The notes below the pieces were generated by a model that saw only the letters and a list, made by a program, of their open reading frames with translations, did not search any database and was not told where the DNA came from. The position numbers and the translations under genes were made by a program. Shown in pieces: positions 46,231 through 54,878 of a stretch of 64,000 nt of DNA. Positions within the stretch are counted from its first letter, which is position 1; each line of letters opens with the position of its first letter. Source of the stretch: Acinetobacter sp. ANC 4204 (GTDB lineage: Bacteria > Pseudomonadota > Gammaproteobacteria > Pseudomonadales > Moraxellaceae); contig NZ_NEFZ01000004.1 of NCBI RefSeq assembly GCF_002135205.1, positions 1 to 64,000 on the forward strand. Direction: 5' to 3'.

Positions 46231-48066
46231 TTACGATGCGATACGCTTTGTAGTTGTATCATCAGTTGATTTCGCCACCTGTTCTGACCAGCGTTTTAAG
46301 GTTTCAGGGCTGACAGGATTAGCAATTGGATCTAAAAATACAGGGACAGGACGTTCTGCCTCATCGTTATAACTGGTGGTAAATAAGCGCACACGGTTTA
46401 AACAAATCTTTTCAAACTCTGCTCTAAACATGGCAAATTTTTCAATACGTTCTGCCAACTCTGGATGCGACTGATGAAACGTCTCAATCACTGATGAAAT
46501 AGTCTGCCAAAACTCAACTTCACTATGCTCAGGATAGTCTTGTAGGAATACATTACAGATATAGCGGTAATGCACCATAAACAGCCCAGTGAAAATAAAA
46601 TGACTGAGTTCCTGCGCAGGATGTCGCAGTAAAATTTGTCCCTCAATAGGTAAACCTGCCAACTCTGGGAAGTCTTCATCGACCAAGTTGACATCATCAA
46701 TAAAGTCTTTCAGCACCATTTTCTGCGGTACGCCATTGGTGTGAATCAGCATGGTATTTTCCCCATGTGGAGAAAAAGCCAAGCCATATTTGTACAAACA
46801 AATTAAGAGTGGAGTAATAGATACTTCAGCAAAGCGTTTTAACCACTGTAATGGGCTCAAACCTGAGGCCTGAATCAACACAGCTAATATTGACTGTCCG
46901 TTGATGTCTCGATGTAACAAAGCTGCTTGCGAAAGTGCCTGTTCACCAGTTCCAATCACTGGGTCTATACTTTCACGCCATAAGCATCCAAACAGTTCTT
47001 TAAACTGATACGGCGCGCCTTCAATCTCATCAAAGCATGGCTGATGGATGGTCAATGTTGCGACTTCACCTAAGAATGCAACACCTGACTGTTTTAAGTC
47101 TGGATCTTGAGATTGAATCTGCTTTAGCCAAGCTGTGACGGCTGGGGCTGCGATGTTCCGTTTAGATGGCAATCCTCGATACACTGCGGTATTGAAAATA
47201 CTGACTGGTAATTTGACATAATGCCGCTCAGGCTGACTAATGTTGCAAAGCGTACGAATCGACTGCATCGGCACGTAGTCATCGTCTCCAATACCCAACT
47301 CGATAATACGCTGATCTACAATTTCATTAGCATACGTTGGCATTAACCATTGGTGCCACTGCCATGCATGTACGGGAATGAGGAAATAGTCACGACAAGA
47401 GCAGCCTCTGTCATGTAATTGTTGTTCAAAATTTGTGAGTTGTTCTGCACTTAACTCATGTTGATAGAGTGTCCCCGCTTGCCACTCTTTGGTAGAGCGA
47501 AATTCCGCTAGATCACGATGGACTGCTAGCCACAGTACTTTTACAGTTGGAGAAAGTTCTGGCGCAGCACTTAAATAATCATCATAACCAAAACCCATCC
47601 GACCTTTACTCATAATCAACCACGGATGACCACGCAACATGCCTTCAATTTCATGATGAGATGCGGTCAATACCGCTGCACTGCTTAAACGACTTTCATC
47701 AAATAAATGCGCTTCAGCTAACCATGTATTGTTCATTTCTTTGATCAAATACGCCTTAGTAAAAGGCTTAACTTCAGTTTGATTTGAAAAGGCGCGAATA
47801 AAAGTATGTAAGTTCCATGCAGGAATATCCTCAACCGCACCCAACTCGCGTACCGAACCCTCCTCAATTTGCCAATGTCCCAATAAATAGTTCTGAGCTT
47901 TAAAGGTATAGCTTTGATCATCCAAAAGAAGTTGATAGCTGTGGTCTCTTAAATGAGTCACTTGAATAATTTCTTCATATAAAAATTCAGCAATCGCCAT
48001 TTCGATTAAACGCTGTCCTGCTGAACGCCACTGTTTCTGATTCACTTGAAGTTGTGCAAAGTTCAT
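46231..48066 (-). CDS. IucA/IucC family NRPS-independent siderophore synthetase (second in operon)
   Basis: A 611-residue ATP-dependent synthetase that condenses citrate (or a citryl intermediate) with the hydroxamate amine. Conserved parts: ASHHEIEGMLRGHPWLIMSK with the H-P-x2-K substrate motif (about 133-150), STKEWQAGTLYQHE, FLIPVHAWQWHQWLMPTYAN, PVSIFNTAVYRGLPSKRNIA (R-x-[LI]-x-S-x-R-[NT] region), and the C-terminal FhuF-like part with LLICLYKYGLAFSPHGENTM. A 4-base ATGA overlap links it to the hydroxylase gene. Two different synthetases, as here, are expected for a symmetrically or doubly substituted citrate. Confidence 0.92.
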   Translation of the reverse strand: MNFAQLQVNQKQWRSAGQRLIEMAIAEFLYEEIIQVTHLRDHSYQLLLDDQSYTFKAQNYLLGHWQIEEGSVRELGAVEDIPAWNLHTFIRAFSNQTEVKPFTKAYLIKEMNNTWLAEAHLFDESRLSSAAVLTASHHEIEGMLRGHPWLIMSKGRMGFGYDDYLSAAPELSPTVKVLWLAVHRDLAEFRSTKEWQAGTLYQHELSAEQLTNFEQQLHDRGCSCRDYFLIPVHAWQWHQWLMPTYANEIVDQRIIELGIGDDDYVPMQSIRTLCNISQPERHYVKLPVSIFNTAVYRGLPSKRNIAAPAVTAWLKQIQSQDPDLKQSGVAFLGEVATLTIHQPCFDEIEGAPYQFKELFGCLWRESIDPVIGTGEQALSQAALLHRDINGQSILAVLIQASGLSPLQWLKRFAEVSITPLLICLYKYGLAFSPHGENTMLIHTNGVPQKMVLKDFIDDVNLVDEDFPELAGLPIEGQILLRHPAQELSHFIFTGLFMVHYRYICNVFLQDYPEHSEVEFWQTISSVIETFHQSHPELAERIEKFAMFRAEFEKICLNRVRLFTTSYNDEAERPVPVFLDPIANPVSPETLKRWSEQVAKSTDDTTTKRIAS

Positions 48067-49514
48067 ATTATTTTCTCGAATGTATAGGCCGTCATAGATG
48101 GATGTAGACCTGTTTGTATTTTTTGCTGTTCAGTATTTTTGGACTTGGATAAAGAATGAACTGAAACTGATACCCTCTGAGTGGATATGCCATGCTGCAC
48201 ATACACTTCGGGGTTTAACTCAGGTTTAAAGTGCTGGAAAGTCTGCTCATTACTTCCTATTTCATAGAGCTGATAACCGAGCAATTGATTGGCAATCATC
48301 GCTGCTCGAAATGCACCAAGTCCTAAGTCTGGTGTACCAACACCATGACTATGCATCTCTTGGTTTTGCACAAAAATTTCGCCCATTGCACTATGCTGTA
48401 AACGATAATCTTGACTGACTTTCCAGCGCCCCATTTGATCGGTTGCAATCAAAGGTTTTAAATATTTCAAAAATGGAAACTCAGGGCTGTAATAACCTGT
48501 GGATGCAACCACAAAGTCAACATCCATATAGAAGCGCTGTTGAGTTACCGTATGTTCAAGACTTAATCTGATGTGCTGACTTTCCATCAACTCAGCATCA
48601 AGCAACTGAATTTGAGCATGCAAATGTGTTTTTTGCGGGGTAGATGCAATACTACGGTGATAGAGCCTTTGGTAAATATCTCGTATGGTTTTGGCACTAA
48701 TACCTTTGTACAACAACGCTTGATCTTTTAACTGCGCAGCTTTTTGTGACTCCGAAAGCGTGTAAAAATGCTGGGTATAGTTCGGGCTAAAATGTTCCAA
48801 CCCCAAAGGGGCATATTCCATCGGGAAAAAGCCATTGGAACGCGTCAGCCAGTGCAACTTGAAGTCTGCTATTTTGGTACGATCATGTTGATACTGCTGA
48901 TCGAACAAATCCAAGAAAACCTCAGCAGAAGACTGGCCAGAACCTAAGACCACGACATTACCTTTTAGTTTTTCTTTTTGATGTGTCAAATAGTCTGATG
49001 AATGAATACATTTCTCAGGAACTTGCTGCTGTAACTTATGTAAACAATCAGGTAAATAAGGCAAGTTACCTGAACCAATTACTAGGTTTCGGCACAAGTA
49101 ACGGATAAAACGGCCACCTTGTTCAACCACGACCTCATAACCTTCACTTTTAGCATAAATGGCCTTAACTGTTGATTGGTATTGAATATGACTGAGTTGA
49201 TCTGCCACCCATTGGCAATAATGGTTGTATTCACTACGTGGAATGTGTTGCTGTTCAAGAAAGTAGAATTTATATAAGCGCTGCTGTGTTTTTAAATAAT
49301 TCAAAAAACTCAACGGGCTGGTCGGATCGACCATCGACACCAAGTCTGCCATAAATGGAACTTGCAAAACTGTATTGGGGAGTTGCATACCTGCATGCCA
49401 GTCGAACTGCGCTTTTTTCTCAAAGAACAGATAGCTTAATTCCGTCTTTTCATGCAACAGACTGGCAAGGCTTAAGTTAAATGGCCCTAGGCCAATCGCA
49501 ATAAAATCAAGCAT
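48063..49514 (-). CDS. SidA/IucD/PvdA family amine N-monooxygenase
   Basis: FAD- and NADPH-dependent N-hydroxylase of the lysine/ornithine monooxygenase family, 483 residues; in acinetoferrin-type pathways the substrate would be 1,3-diaminopropane (RhbE-like), which is an inference. Residues 1-20 (MLDFIAIGLGPFNLSLASLL) bind FAD; MQLPNTVLQVPFMADLVSMV and PLSFLNYLKTQQRLYKFYFL follow; NADPH site VVVLGSGQSSAEVFLDL; end FVASTGYYSPEFPFL. I chose the second ATG (49514): AGAGG precedes it at 9 bases, and the first ATG abuts that site. It overlaps the first synthetase gene by 8 bases. Confidence 0.9.
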   Translation of the reverse strand: MLDFIAIGLGPFNLSLASLLHEKTELSYLFFEKKAQFDWHAGMQLPNTVLQVPFMADLVSMVDPTSPLSFLNYLKTQQRLYKFYFLEQQHIPRSEYNHYCQWVADQLSHIQYQSTVKAIYAKSEGYEVVVEQGGRFIRYLCRNLVIGSGNLPYLPDCLHKLQQQVPEKCIHSSDYLTHQKEKLKGNVVVLGSGQSSAEVFLDLFDQQYQHDRTKIADFKLHWLTRSNGFFPMEYAPLGLEHFSPNYTQHFYTLSESQKAAQLKDQALLYKGISAKTIRDIYQRLYHRSIASTPQKTHLHAQIQLLDAELMESQHIRLSLEHTVTQQRFYMDVDFVVASTGYYSPEFPFLKYLKPLIATDQMGRWKVSQDYRLQHSAMGEIFVQNQEMHSHGVGTPDLGLGAFRAAMIANQLLGYQLYEIGSNEQTFQHFKPELNPEVYVQHGISTQRVSVSVHSLSKSKNTEQQKIQTGLHPSMTAYTFEKII

Positions 49515-51291
49515 AGAGAGCATCCTCTTGTTTGATACATAACGGATTGGCTAACTGAATATAGACCGACTGATTTTCAACAGCTGCTATTAATTCATCT
49601 AGTTCATATAATCGGGTCAGCAAGTTGCCCTTATAGGGTAAAGTCTGCTGATACAACAAACTCTGAATTAAACTACTCTCTGGATATTGTTTTAAAAGCT
49701 CCAATAGATGTTGCTGAAGCACTGTAAGTAAATCGTGTTCACTTACATAGCCTGTTGCACCAATCGCATTAATAATGCCGAATAAGGTATTACCAAAAAA
49801 ATAATAACTAAAACGCTCATCGACAAATGCCTTTGGTCCAACCGCATGAGCTTTGTCATTCAGCTCTGGGAACTGTTGTAAAATTTCAGTTGCAAACTCT
49901 TCGATATAATAAAAGCCTTGATTATCACGTAGCCACAGCAACTCTGGCCAACCATCTTTTAACTCAACCAAGACATTTTGTTGATGCGACTCAAAGGCCA
50001 TTCCGTAACGATGATAAACATACATGAGTGGGCTCAGACTGATATTTAAGAAAGCCTTAAACCAGTCGTGGGCAATTTGTATTTTATCATCTCGCCTGTG
50101 TTGAACTGCGATTTGCTCAAATAATGCGTTAAAACGATTGCGTTCTTTTATAGGATGGTCCTGACATAATGAAGCAATACATGTCACTTGCTGTTTTAGA
50201 TCAAATGGCTGATCACGCACGATACAGATTGTTTCATCAATAATTTCACCATCCAGCTGTAGAGCAATCCATGCAGGATCATTGACCGCTTTTAGGCTTG
50301 GGCATTGTTTTAAAATATCTCGGCCCAATTCACTATGCCAAAGCCGATGCGTCATTTCACCGCGATGGCATTCTTTGGCTAAGTTGACACGTATAGAGTT
50401 GGTAATCATCACTGAAAGCGAAGGTTTCAGCATCCACGGCGCACTAAAACTAGCTAGAGTGCGAACAGATGTTGTTGGTGAGAAGAGCCAGGCTTTTTCA
50501 CCCAAATCGATAATTTTCAATTTCGTTTTTAAATGTTTAAACCACGCTTTACTTTGTAAATAGCGGGCTTGCCACGGATGTAAGGGTAATAATTTATAAT
50601 GTGCATAGGTAGACAGCGTGACACTTTCGGCTTCTGAGAGATGCCATTGAATTTCTTGCTTCAATTGCTCTGAAAAAGGGTTCTCAAGTGCTGTTCCTTC
50701 AGCAATATATTCGGGTGCCACTAGCCAATAGTGAAGTTGAGTTTGTCCTCTGGCTTCAGGTGAATATTTCTGCCAGTCTTCATGTACAAAGCCTGTTCTG
50801 CTTTTTGGCGCAGGATGCATGCTATGCCCTAAAATCAAAGCTTGTTCAGATGCGATAAAACTTTGCTCAGCCTGAACAAGCTCATCAAAATCATCTGCTC
50901 GAATATTTAAAAACTGTTGTAAAGCATCACGGCTTTGGATCCAACGCTCTAATAATGAGGCCGCGTCTACTTGACCTTGGGTTTGCTGAACCAACTCTTC
51001 TAGTAGCAGACTGACCATTGCAACTGAGCTAAAGTTAAGCTTCTGACCTTTTTGAAAAATTTGAGGCAAAGCAGCAATACGATGTCGCCCAACACGGCTG
51101 ACATAGCTTAACGGAACAAAAAGCTGCGCTTGGATTAAATTGAGTGGTAAAGATAACAGCGTCAAACCTTGGCTAAACGCGAGTTGAGTTGAGTTTTGTT
51201 GATACTTCTCAAGCAAATTAGAATTGCCTGTTTCTTGTGAGTATGCATTGACTAGATGTTGCATCGCCAAGCGATTGGCTTGCTCTTTCAT
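49507..51291 (-). CDS. IucA/IucC family NRPS-independent siderophore synthetase (first in operon)
   Basis: First gene of the siderophore operon, 594 residues. NIS synthetase features: LILGHSMHPAPKSRTGF (H-P-x-P-K-S-R-x-G ATP/citrate motif, about 155-170), KLLPLHPWQARYLQSKAWFK, SPTTSVRTLASFSAPWMLK (S-x-R-T), SIRVNLAKECHRGEMTHRLW, and FhuF-like YVYHRYGMAFESHQQNVLVE near the C-terminus. The protein differs clearly from the second synthetase, so each probably performs one of the two condensations on citrate. The start is ATG 51291 with GAGGA 10 bases upstream; a Fur-like box lies about 100 bases upstream. Confidence 0.92.
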   Translation of the reverse strand: MKEQANRLAMQHLVNAYSQETGNSNLLEKYQQNSTQLAFSQGLTLLSLPLNLIQAQLFVPLSYVSRVGRHRIAALPQIFQKGQKLNFSSVAMVSLLLEELVQQTQGQVDAASLLERWIQSRDALQQFLNIRADDFDELVQAEQSFIASEQALILGHSMHPAPKSRTGFVHEDWQKYSPEARGQTQLHYWLVAPEYIAEGTALENPFSEQLKQEIQWHLSEAESVTLSTYAHYKLLPLHPWQARYLQSKAWFKHLKTKLKIIDLGEKAWLFSPTTSVRTLASFSAPWMLKPSLSVMITNSIRVNLAKECHRGEMTHRLWHSELGRDILKQCPSLKAVNDPAWIALQLDGEIIDETICIVRDQPFDLKQQVTCIASLCQDHPIKERNRFNALFEQIAVQHRRDDKIQIAHDWFKAFLNISLSPLMYVYHRYGMAFESHQQNVLVELKDGWPELLWLRDNQGFYYIEEFATEILQQFPELNDKAHAVGPKAFVDERFSYYFFGNTLFGIINAIGATGYVSEHDLLTVLQQHLLELLKQYPESSLIQSLLYQQTLPYKGNLLTRLYELDELIAAVENQSVYIQLANPLCIKQEDALYA

Positions 51292-51388
51292 CTGACCATA
51301 TCCTCTTATAAAAGCTTATTTCAAGCTCATTTCATGTAATTATGTTTCTTAAAGGTGTTCACGTTGGCCAACGCTGTAAAGCATGTTA

Positions 51389-51417
51389 ATGGTAATTATT
51401 ATCATTTATCTTTGCAA
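51389..51417 (-). promoter_or_regulatory. Siderophore operon promoter with Fur-like box
   Basis: On the minus strand TTGCAA (-35, 51417-51412), 17 bases, TACCAT (-10, 51394-51389). TGATAATAATTACCA (51404-51390) matches the 7-1-7 Fur consensus at all but one of its defined bases and overlaps the -10, so Fe-Fur should block the promoter. Confidence 0.7.
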
Positions 51418-51599
51418 TTTTGTTTACTTTTGAAAAAAACACCAAAAAAACAACATAAAGTATTGTTTTATATTTATTTTAAATTGTTAATCAGTTTTTT
51501 AAATATATAGTATACGAAATTACACCATAGCTTTAAATGATAGTTTATGAATTTATAATTGATCTGAACTATAAATTTTCTCTATTTTAGATTGAAAAA
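51418..51599. other. AT-rich intergenic stretch upstream of the siderophore operon
   Basis: Together with the promoter region this forms a 371-base gap between the operon and ybaK. It is very AT-rich and has no open frame, tRNA-like structure or repeat that I can see, apart from the ybaK terminator at its right end. Confidence 0.5.
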
Positions 51600-51626
51600 A
51601 GCCCACTCAGATGACCTGAATGGGCT
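51600..51626 (-). terminator. Terminator of ybaK
   Basis: AGCCCACTCAG and CTGAATGGGCT pair with one mismatch or G-U pair around ATGAC; on the minus strand it is followed by TTTTTT. Confidence 0.85.
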
Positions 51627-51662
51627 CTAAAATAAACTAAAAGTAAACGCAAGATTCGCTGT

Positions 51663-52130
51663 TTATTCATCCAACAAATCAGCAAAACTAGCAGAAAGTA
51701 CTTTGGCCAAATCCTGAGGCTTTAAACCGATATCCAATCCACGTTTACCGCCACTGACATATAGTTTTTCCAACTGTTCTGCGCTTTGGTCAATTACAGT
51801 TTTTAACCTTTTTTTCTGCCCTACAGGACTAATCCCTCCGACCAAATAACCTGTCAGTCGTTCTGCATCTTTAGGATCGGACATTTTTAGTTTTTTGGCA
51901 CCTACAGCCTGCGCCACTTTTTTCAAGTTCAACTGATGATGTACAGGAAGAATTGCAACAAAATAGTTTTTTTCATCGGTCACTAACAGTGTTTTAAACA
52001 CTTCTTCGACACGTAAGTTTAATTTTTCCGCAGCTTCGAGCCCGAAGCTTTTGGCATTGGCATCATGCTCATATTCATGAATAGAGAATTCGATTTTATT
52101 GGCTTTCAAAAGTTTGGTTGCTGGTGTCAT
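51663..52130 (-). CDS. ybaK: Cys-tRNA(Pro) deacylase YbaK
   Basis: A 155-residue trans-editing enzyme that hydrolyses Cys-tRNA(Pro) made by mischarging of ProRS. The family starts [20 protein letters not shown]; the catalytic lysine is in [11 protein letters not shown] near residue 46; [18 protein letters not shown] near the end contains the substrate-loop S-G-G-K-R-G. It is full length and of the YbaK/EbsC type, not the ProXp type. It stands alone, with terminator downstream. Confidence 0.94.
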   Translation of the reverse strand: MTPATKLLKANKIEFSIHEYEHDANAKSFGLEAAEKLNLRVEEVFKTLLVTDEKNYFVAILPVHHQLNLKKVAQAVGAKKLKMSDPKDAERLTGYLVGGISPVGQKKRLKTVIDQSAEQLEKLYVSGGKRGLDIGLKPQDLAKVLSASFADLLDE

Positions 52131-52297
52131 TACTGTTCAATATTTTCATTACATACATCGCAGTATAAGCCTTTTAAAAAGGAATGTTTAGCGGTAGGCC
52201 TTTCATGAGCATCGAACTTACAAGCACTCAGTAAAGCAATGACTGTAAGTTCGATGTCAACTATGTATTCAGCTTGTTATCGCTGAAATATTGCAGT

Positions 52298-53494
52298 TTA
52301 GTCAGCACTTAATCCGAATTTCTTAAAGATTTGAGCACGGCGCTTAGGCAAGATATTGGCTTTGGTCAAATCACCTTGGTAGTGATCAAACACTCGTTGA
52401 TCCATCATTTTAAACCACAGCTTTGGAATTAACGCTGGAATCAACATGGTGGCATAACCACTCGGTAGCTCTGGGGCTTCATCAAAATGTCTTAATGCCT
52501 GAAATGGGCGGGTTGGATAGGCATGATGATCTGAATGGCGTTGTAACTGATATAAGAATAAATTCGTCACAATGTTGTTATTATTCCAGCTGTGTTCAGG
52601 CATGGTTCGCGCATAGCTGCCATCTTCTTTTTGGCTACGCTTTAAACCATAGTGTTCAATATAATTAATAATTTCAAACAGGCTCACCCCATAAAATGCC
52701 TGTGTCACCAGATATGGCGCTACTTTTTTACCAAACAATTTCAACATGGTTGCATGAAAGCCCGCACTCATTGCCCATCCATGAAACAGTTCATTTTCTT
52801 TGGAAAAGAATGACAGGCCTTTGCGTTTTAGGCGTTTATGTTCAATTTCAACCGCCGACTTCAATCCACCCAAAACAGTTCGCGGCCAAAACTCATAAAA
52901 AGTCTCCCCCATTTTCGATGAAGCAGGATCTTCTGGCGTCGCAGCACGTTTATGGTGTCCATAGGGGTGCTCTATACGGAAATGATTGTAGACCAACGGC
53001 ACTAAAGTCATATGTGACCAATAATGATCTGATTTTTTAGGACGATGGCACAACTCATGTGCTGTATTTACTGCTACTCCATTAATTGCCCCCATGGAGA
53101 CACCCAATAATATTTGGTCGAGCATTGATACATTTTGGCGGGTCACCACATAACCTGCAAACAGGTTGGCTGCCATTTGTAGCGGAATGAACAATTTCAC
53201 AATACGGTCATAGTACGGGTCATCCACCAAGACCTTAATTTCATCATCTGAAGGATTGTTCTCATCTGCACCAACCAAAGCATCGACCGCTGGAATGATG
53301 ACATGTAATAATAGTGGCCCACCTAAGGCAAATATTTTCTTAGTGGGTTTTGGACCAAAATGATAGCCTGCTAAAATGCCCATGCCAATCACAGGAAGCC
53401 CAGGACTCAAGAGCCAGCCAAAACGCTTTTTATCCATCCCTGCTGCATTTTTAACGACTACGCTAGAATTCGTCATTTTCACTGATGCATTCAT
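52298..53494 (-). CDS. alkM: Alkane 1-monooxygenase
   Basis: Integral-membrane non-heme diiron hydroxylase that turns n-alkanes into 1-alkanols with rubredoxin as electron donor. About 398 residues, six helices. All His boxes are present: HELCHRPKKSDH (near 150), EHPYGHHKRAATPEDPASS (near 180), and LQRHSDHHAYPTRPFQALR (near 320), plus NYIEHYGLKR. Of two close ATGs I prefer 53494, since GGAAG stands 7 bases before it. Rubredoxin and rubredoxin reductase genes are not in the window. It diverges from the AraC-type regulator alkR, as in A. baylyi. Confidence 0.95.
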   Translation of the reverse strand: MNASVKMTNSSVVVKNAAGMDKKRFGWLLSPGLPVIGMGILAGYHFGPKPTKKIFALGGPLLLHVIIPAVDALVGADENNPSDDEIKVLVDDPYYDRIVKLFIPLQMAANLFAGYVVTRQNVSMLDQILLGVSMGAINGVAVNTAHELCHRPKKSDHYWSHMTLVPLVYNHFRIEHPYGHHKRAATPEDPASSKMGETFYEFWPRTVLGGLKSAVEIEHKRLKRKGLSFFSKENELFHGWAMSAGFHATMLKLFGKKVAPYLVTQAFYGVSLFEIINYIEHYGLKRSQKEDGSYARTMPEHSWNNNNIVTNLFLYQLQRHSDHHAYPTRPFQALRHFDEAPELPSGYATMLIPALIPKLWFKMMDQRVFDHYQGDLTKANILPKRRAQIFKKFGLSAD

Positions 53495-53589
53495 TACCAT
53501 TCTTCCAATTTTCTTGTTATGCCTTTATATTTCTAGAAATGGGACATAAAAAACAGTTGCTAACGTCCAAGAAAACAGCGTAATCGTCC

Positions 53590-53621
53590 TTGACCTCAAA
53601 TGACTAAAATTGACCCTAAAT
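53590..53621. promoter_or_regulatory. Candidate AlkR operator: 12-base direct repeats
   Basis: TTGACCTCAAAT (53590-53601) and TTGACCCTAAAT (53610-53621) agree at 10 of 12 bases and are exactly 20 bases apart, between the divergent alkM and alkR genes. Two tandem half sites about two helix turns apart are usual for AraC/XylS proteins. The link to AlkR is inferred from position. Confidence 0.6.
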
Positions 53622-53663
53622 CAAATATCAAGACCCAAAAATAAAGAATAGAAATCGTAACGT

Positions 53664-54596
53664 ATGGATGCTTTAAGTAAAATTTTTGAAGATATACACC
53701 TCAACCAATCTGAGTACCTCTACCTTAAACCGTATGGTGAGTGGGCTTTTCGCTATAGCGAACAATCCACAATGATGGCCTATGCGGTATTACAAGGTGA
53801 TTTCAATATTTACCTAGAAAACAAACAAAGCATACGAGCGGAAGCAGGTGATCTGATCTTACTCCCTTCGGGGCCAAGTCATGAATGTCGGTCGTCAAGC
53901 AAAGACCAACTATTAGAAGTATTCGATATTTCTGACTTATTTGCTCAAAACCAACACAAAGAAGTCACTTTTGGAAGTGATGCGACACAACAAAAAACCG
54001 TAATCTTGGCCTTACATGCACATATGGACCCTATTATGGCGCGTCCGTTGGTACAAGCCTTACCCGCATTTATTCACCTGCAACACCAAGACCTCAGCAC
54101 AGTGCCTGAATGGTTGCAAATTGGATTGCAGTTTCTCGCTCTAGAAGTCCAACGCATACGCCCGGGTCGCGACAAAATTTTGGATCATTTGGTCAGTATT
54201 TTATTAATTGAATGTGTACGTGATTATATTGACGCGCTGCAAGACTCGAACAATTGGCTGAGTGCTTTATCTCATCCTGAACTCTCCAATGCCCTTGCTA
54301 AAATTCATGCGGAACCTGCACAGCCTTGGACAGTTGAGTCCCTTGCAGAACAGTGTTGTATGTCACGATCTAAATTTGCCACATTGTTTAGCCAAATTTT
54401 AGGCACCAGCCCTTTGGCTTATTTGCAACAACATCGTCTGCGTTTAGCCGCCCAATACCTGCGCAATGGACAAGGCACAATTCAACAAATTGCACATCGG
54501 GTCGGATACAACTCAGAAACGGCTTTTAGCCAAAGCTTTAAACGACAGTATCAAATGAGCCCAAGCCAATATAGAAATCATCCAAACCCAACTTAA
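53664..54596 (+). CDS. alkR: AraC/XylS family regulator of alkane hydroxylase
   Basis: A 310-residue activator of alkM that responds to alkanes. The N-terminal half is a cupin-like ligand domain (FRYSEQSTMMAYAVLQGDF, AEAGDLILLPSGPSHEC). The C-terminal AraC double helix-turn-helix spans about 215-305: WTVESLAEQCCMSRSKFATL, LGTSPLAYLQQHRLRLAAQY and IAHRVGYNSETAFSQSFKRQ. Divergent from alkM with 169 bases between starts. It fits the alkR role of A. baylyi; other AraC-type regulators have the same layout, so the name rests on context. Confidence 0.88.
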   Translation: MDALSKIFEDIHLNQSEYLYLKPYGEWAFRYSEQSTMMAYAVLQGDFNIYLENKQSIRAEAGDLILLPSGPSHECRSSSKDQLLEVFDISDLFAQNQHKEVTFGSDATQQKTVILALHAHMDPIMARPLVQALPAFIHLQHQDLSTVPEWLQIGLQFLALEVQRIRPGRDKILDHLVSILLIECVRDYIDALQDSNNWLSALSHPELSNALAKIHAEPAQPWTVESLAEQCCMSRSKFATLFSQILGTSPLAYLQQHRLRLAAQYLRNGQGTIQQIAHRVGYNSETAFSQSFKRQYQMSPSQYRNHPNPT

Positions 54597-54878
54597 AGTG
54601 CTCGTCCTTAATGGTTTAATAGCAATCTTCTCTCTACTTATGTCTTTCTGTGCCCAGATAAATACCTTGAACTTGCAGACAAAGATTAGCATCTTGTGAA
54701 AATCCCACTATAATATCCCGCATCCTTGCTAGAGATGGCTTCAAACCACTGCTTGTTTGTTCTTTTTCGCTCTAGCCACACTTTTTTAAGTCCAATTTTC
54801 ATCCGTGATTCGGCTTATTTTTCAATGTTTTATCTCTTGTATGTCCATGCTGACATATAAGAAAATTTAGGTGCCAGC

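Noticed and set aside
54723..54780. GCTAGAG ... CTCTAGC pair before the OsmC-YcaO gene
   Set aside because: Only 7 bases per arm with a loop of about 40 bases; could occur by chance in a 282-base gap.
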